A model generated the notes under the pieces. That model did no database searches. It was given only the letters and a program-made list of their open reading frames with translations, and was not told the DNA's origin. This document shows, in pieces, positions 4,175-6,796 of a DNA stretch of 6,796 nucleotides. Numbering within the stretch: the stretch's first letter is position 1; the number at the start of each line of letters is the position of its first letter. The stretch is from a bacterium (GTDB taxonomy: Bacteria > Elusimicrobiota > Elusimicrobia > UBA1565 > UBA9628), in contig JAJYFI010000087.1 in assembly GCA_021790955.1 (NCBI GenBank), forward strand, positions 1 to 6,796, given 5' to 3'. The position numbers were made by a program, and so were the translations under genes.

Positions 4175-6211
4175 GTGAACCCCAAGACGGCGTCTCCGCC
4201 TGCAAAAAGCCCCTCCCTGCTGCGCTTTTGCGGGACCCCCTTCGGCTACCGTCGCCGGAAGACGCGGGTTGTCATGGTCGGCAAGGTCGGCATCGGCGGG
4301 GAAAACCCCATACGCCTTCAATCCATGACGACCACCGACACGATGGATGCCGACGCGACCTATCGCCAGACCGTGAGCCTGGCCCGCGCGGGCTGCGAGA
4401 TCGTGCGCATCACGACGCCGACCGTGAACGACGCCCGAAAGATGGGGGAGGTCAAGGAACGTCTCGTCAGGGGGGGCCTCGACGTCCCCTTGGTCGCCGA
4501 TATCCACTTTTCGCCGCAGGCGGCGATGGAGGCCGCCGAATACGCCGAGAAGGTGAGGGTCAATCCCGGCAATTTCGCGGACACGAAGCGTTTTCTCCGG
4601 CGAGAGTACACCGACGCCGAGTACGCCGAGGAGCTCGATCGCATCGAGGAGGTTTTCGGGCCTCTCGTCGACAAACTCAGGCGATTGCGTCGCGCCCTGC
4701 GCATCGGCGCCAATCACGGCTCCCTCTCCGACCGCATCATGAACCGCTATGGCGACAGCCCCTTGGGGATGGCGGAGAGCGCGCTCGAATACCTGGCCGT
4801 CTGTGAGCGGCGCGGCTTCCACGACGTCGTTTTCTCCATGAAGGCTTCCAACCCCAAGGTGATGATCGAAGCTTACCGGCTTTTGGTCGCCCGCCTCGAC
4901 GCCGAGGGGCGCGATTACCCGATCCATTTGGGCGTCACCGAGGCCGGCGGGGGGGAGGATGGACGCATCAAGTCCGCGATCGGGATCGGCGCCCTCTTGG
5001 CGGACGGCATCGGCGACACGATCCGAGTCTCTTTGACCGAGGATCCCGAGCTCGAGATTCCAGTCGCGCGCGACCTGGCCAAGCCGTTCCAGGGGAGGCC
5101 CGCCGTGAAGCCCCTTCGCGGGACGCAGGGGCTGTCCTATTGCCTGGACTCCTTCGATTTCAGGCGCCGCGAGACGGCGCCGATGACCCTGGGGCCGATG
5201 CGCCTGGGAGGGGAGGAGCCGGTCAGGGCCCTGGCGGCCGCGGGCCGGGGCCCGGCCTCCGCGTCGACCTTGCAAAGCGTCGCGGCCCGAACCCGCGACA
5301 TCCTGCCGGAGATCCTGTCCTTCGAAATCCGCTTCCAAAAAGATCTTGACGCGGCGGCGAAGGCCGCGGCCTTCCGCACCACGTCGAAGCTCTCGACGGC
5401 GATCGCCGGCATCTTCCCCGGCGAAAAGCCTTCCGAGCTCTGGAAGATGGAGACGTTCGATCTTGTCGGCCTCTCCCATCCCTCCCTGCCCGCCTTCGAT
5501 TCGTTTTTGGAACTCGCCTCGTCGCGTCGCAAGCCGATTCTCATCGAGGCTCGGGACGCGGATGCGGCGATGGAGTTGCTGGGGCGGGCCCGGACCCGCG
5601 GTCTCCCCGCGATGGTCGGCCTTGCAGGCGCGGAGAAAGACGAAGCCGATCTTCTCAAGGAATATCGCAAGCTCGCGTCCATGGCCGCAGGAGCGCCGAT
5701 GCTCATCCGCGCCCCTCGTCACGACGACGAGGAGCGCCGGGTTTTAGGAGCCTCTTTGCTGATTGGAAGCCTGCTTGCCGACGGCGTCGGGGATGCCGCG
5801 GCGCTCGACGGCCCGCTCGATGCTTCCCGGTCGCTTGAGCTTCTTTTTAACATCCTTCAAGGGGCTGGCTCGCGGGTCGTCAAGGCCGAATTCGTCTCCT
5901 GCCCCTCCTGCGGCCGCACCCTGTTCGACTTGCAGAGCACGACGGAACGCATCCGTCGGAGGACGGGCCATTTAAAAGGCGTCAAGATCGCCGTCATGGG
6001 CTGCATCGTCAACGGTCCGGGCGAGATGGCGGATGCCCATTTCGGCTACGTGGGCGGCGCCCCGGGCAAGATCAACCTCTACGTCGGCAAGGACTGCGTC
6101 AAGAAGGGCATCCCGTCCGAGGAAGCCGTCGACGCCTTGATCGCCCTGATCAAGGCCCATGGCAAGTGGGTGGAGCCGGCGAACGCCGCCGGCGAAACCG
6201 CGGCGGCTTAG
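4175..6211 (+). CDS. ispG: 4-hydroxy-3-methylbut-2-enyl diphosphate synthase, long three-domain form
   Basis: IspG (GcpE) is the penultimate enzyme of the MEP isoprenoid pathway, reducing MEcPP to HMBPP with a [4Fe-4S] cluster in the cytoplasm. This copy has 678 residues. The N-terminal TIM barrel starts at YRRRKTRVVMVGKVGIGGEN (from Tyr25) and includes QSMTTTDT, VADIHF, RVNPGNF and GANHGSLSDR. An extra domain of about 260 residues (about 300-560) marks the long type. The cluster domain has Cys576 and Cys579 (SCPSCGRT), Cys610 and Glu617 (MGCIVNGPGE), with spacing as in known enzymes. GTG 4175 is the only usual start codon before the conserved region, and an in-frame TAA lies at 4166-4168. 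There is no Shine-Dalgarno sequence, and a TATAAT sits 8 nt upstream. The ferredoxin/flavodoxin electron donor is not in the window. Confidence 0.97.
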   Translation: MNPKTASPPAKSPSLLRFCGTPFGYRRRKTRVVMVGKVGIGGENPIRLQSMTTTDTMDADATYRQTVSLARAGCEIVRITTPTVNDARKMGEVKERLVRGGLDVPLVADIHFSPQAAMEAAEYAEKVRVNPGNFADTKRFLRREYTDAEYAEELDRIEEVFGPLVDKLRRLRRALRIGANHGSLSDRIMNRYGDSPLGMAESALEYLAVCERRGFHDVVFSMKASNPKVMIEAYRLLVARLDAEGRDYPIHLGVTEAGGGEDGRIKSAIGIGALLADGIGDTIRVSLTEDPELEIPVARDLAKPFQGRPAVKPLRGTQGLSYCLDSFDFRRRETAPMTLGPMRLGGEEPVRALAAAGRGPASASTLQSVAARTRDILPEILSFEIRFQKDLDAAAKAAAFRTTSKLSTAIAGIFPGEKPSELWKMETFDLVGLSHPSLPAFDSFLELASSRRKPILIEARDADAAMELLGRARTRGLPAMVGLAGAEKDEADLLKEYRKLASMAAGAPMLIRAPRHDDEERRVLGASLLIGSLLADGVGDAAALDGPLDASRSLELLFNILQGAGSRVVKAEFVSCPSCGRTLFDLQSTTERIRRRTGHLKGVKIAVMGCIVNGPGEMADAHFGYVGGAPGKINLYVGKDCVKKGIPSEEAVDALIALIKAHGKWVEPANAAGETAAA

Positions 6212-6260
6212 CGCTGCGTCCGCTCCTCCAAAACGTCACAATAAGTTTACTCCGCGGCAA

Positions 6261-6290
6261 TTGCCTTATTTGACCGCCAGCCTCTACAAT
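6261..6290 (+). promoter_or_regulatory. Candidate sigma-70-type promoter for the last gene
   Basis: TTGCCT (6261-6266) and TACAAT (6285-6290) are separated by 18 nt, giving 4/6 and 5/6 matches to the -35 and -10 consensus, in a patch more AT-rich than its surroundings. Transcription would start near 6297 and leave a leader of about 50 nt before the ATG at 6349. The rest of the 6212-6348 spacer shows only tiny palindromes (CCGCGG, GGCAATTGCC). Confidence 0.5.
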
Positions 6291-6334
6291 GAGGGCGTCG
6301 TCGATGGCGGGAGTCGCGCGGCTGTGTGCCGCAG

Positions 6335-6342
6335 GGAGGTGG
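6335..6342 (+). promoter_or_regulatory. Shine-Dalgarno sequence of the last gene
   Basis: GGAGGTGG lies 6 to 9 nt before the ATG at 6349, depending on register. It is the strongest ribosome binding site in the window and selects this ATG over the in-frame ATGs at 6289, 6304 and 6358. Confidence 0.75.
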
Positions 6343-6348
6343 ACGATC

Positions 6349-6795
6349 ATGGCAGTCATGTCGCCGGTCGAGATTTTTCGAACGCCGCGCAAGCACGAGG
6401 GTGGCATCACCACGGGCAGCGCGGACTCGTCGTACCGAGCTTTCGAGGCCCTCTACGCCACCTACGTCGCCATGCCGATCATCGTGGGGCTCGGGATGGC
6501 GCTCGGGGCGCTTGTGAACTGGCAAAGCTACCTCGCGCCCGCCTTGGGACTAGGGCATGCGGGCGCCACCGCCCTCGTCAGGGTCGCGGGTCTTCTTGAA
6601 ATCGCCCTCGGGGCCTTCGTGGCGGTGAACCCGCGCGTGGGGGCTCAAACGGCCGCAGCCTGGCTGTGGGTGGGGGCGCTCAACTTCCTCATCACGCCGG
6701 GGCACAAGGGCCTTCTCATCTGCCTTTTGACCCTGTCGGCGGGTGCGTCGGCGTTGGCGCAGTTGGCGGAGGAGTTCGGCGGACGCTCGTTGTAG
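6349..6795 (+). CDS. Four-helix membrane protein, possibly DoxX-like
   Basis: I do not recognise this protein with certainty. It has 148 residues: a hydrophilic N-terminus (about 1-30) followed by four predicted membrane helices at about 35-56, 76-94, 98-116 and 120-139, and a short charged tail. The size, the four helices and the GLLEIALGAF motif in helix 2 (Glu84) recall the DoxX/DoxD family of small membrane proteins, some linked to quinone or thiol redox chemistry. The similarity is weak and by eye only. No cysteine pair or metal motif is visible; the single cysteine is Cys125 in helix 4. The ATG at 6349 has an excellent ribosome binding site and its own plausible promoter, so it is probably transcribed separately from ispG. 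The stop codon ends one base before the window edge, so downstream partners are unseen. Confidence 0.75.
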   Translation: MAVMSPVEIFRTPRKHEGGITTGSADSSYRAFEALYATYVAMPIIVGLGMALGALVNWQSYLAPALGLGHAGATALVRVAGLLEIALGAFVAVNPRVGAQTAAAWLWVGALNFLITPGHKGLLICLLTLSAGASALAQLAEEFGGRSL

Positions 6796-6796
6796 G

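Noticed and set aside
4093..4185. Longer dsbA-like protein starting at 4185
   Set aside because: It would overlap the start of ispG, and the added 31 residues bury the signal peptide; the GTG at 4092 with GGAGG upstream fits better.
4159..4185. Minus-strand promoter TTGGGG-15-TATAGA for the dsbA-like gene
   Set aside because: The hexamers are weak and the 15-nt spacing is short; it may simply be the reverse side of the AT-rich ispG -10 patch.
4160..5722. 520-residue open frame antisense to ispG
   Set aside because: Long antisense frames are expected opposite GC-rich codons; it has no recognisable domain or ribosome binding site and lies wholly over a well-supported enzyme gene.
6185..6207. 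7-bp GC hairpin (GCCGCCG/CGGCGGC) at the end of ispG as terminator
   Set aside because: It lies in Ala/Gly-rich coding sequence and is followed by TTAGCGCTGC, without a T-tract; GC-rich codons explain it.
6270..6290. TTGACC with TACAAT as the promoter pair of the last gene
   Set aside because: The spacing is only 9 nt, too short for sigma-70 recognition; TTGCCT at 6261 with 18-nt spacing is preferred.

Overview
The window is GC-rich bacterial chromosome with tightly packed genes. Eight protein genes are recognisable. One is cut by the left edge, and the last stop codon falls at the extreme right edge. No tRNA, rRNA, CRISPR array, transposase or phage gene was seen. The lineage is uncertain. 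The best clue is IspG, which is the long three-domain form (about 680 residues) known from Bacteroidota, Chlamydiota, some other phyla and plastids, not the roughly 370-residue form of Proteobacteria and Firmicutes. Together with the GC-rich codons, frequent GTG starts and a possibly leaderless gene, this suggests a poorly sampled phylum (Elusimicrobiota or a PVC-related group are guesses), which would need a tree to settle.

Region 1 (1-1577, + strand) is the start of the classic transcription/ribosome cluster: the 3' part of nusG, then rplK (L11) and rplA (L1). A perfect inverted repeat (832-880) lies in the rplK-rplA gap and ends directly against the rplA ribosome binding site.

Region 2 (1582-2519, + strand) breaks the usual order. 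Where rplJ-rplL-rpoB normally follow, there is a membrane-anchored SCO1/SenC-type copper protein starting 4 nt after the rplA stop. A small exported CusF-like copper-binding protein follows, with an ATGA overlap. The two probably act together in copper delivery, for example to cytochrome oxidase, or in copper handling at the outer face of the membrane.

Region 3 (2516-4092, - strand) holds an exported DsbA/ScsC-like thiol-disulfide protein followed by a NicO/UreH-type metal permease with a His-rich loop. It converges on region 2 with a 4-nt overlap of stop codons. Regions 2 and 3 together form a small envelope metal-and-thiol island.

Region 4 (4161-6211, + strand) is ispG, divergent from the dsbA-like gene across 82 bp. 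A consensus TATAAT lies 8 nt upstream of its GTG start, with no Shine-Dalgarno sequence, suggesting a leaderless mRNA. Its extra domain carries visible sequence echoes of the N-terminal barrel.

Region 5 (6212-6795) is a 137-bp spacer with a plausible sigma-70-type promoter, followed by a four-helix membrane protein, possibly DoxX-like, with a strong ribosome binding site.

I found no clearly novel system. The most notable points are the hairpin repeat inside the ribosomal protein operon, the replacement of rplJL by copper genes, and the leaderless-looking ispG.
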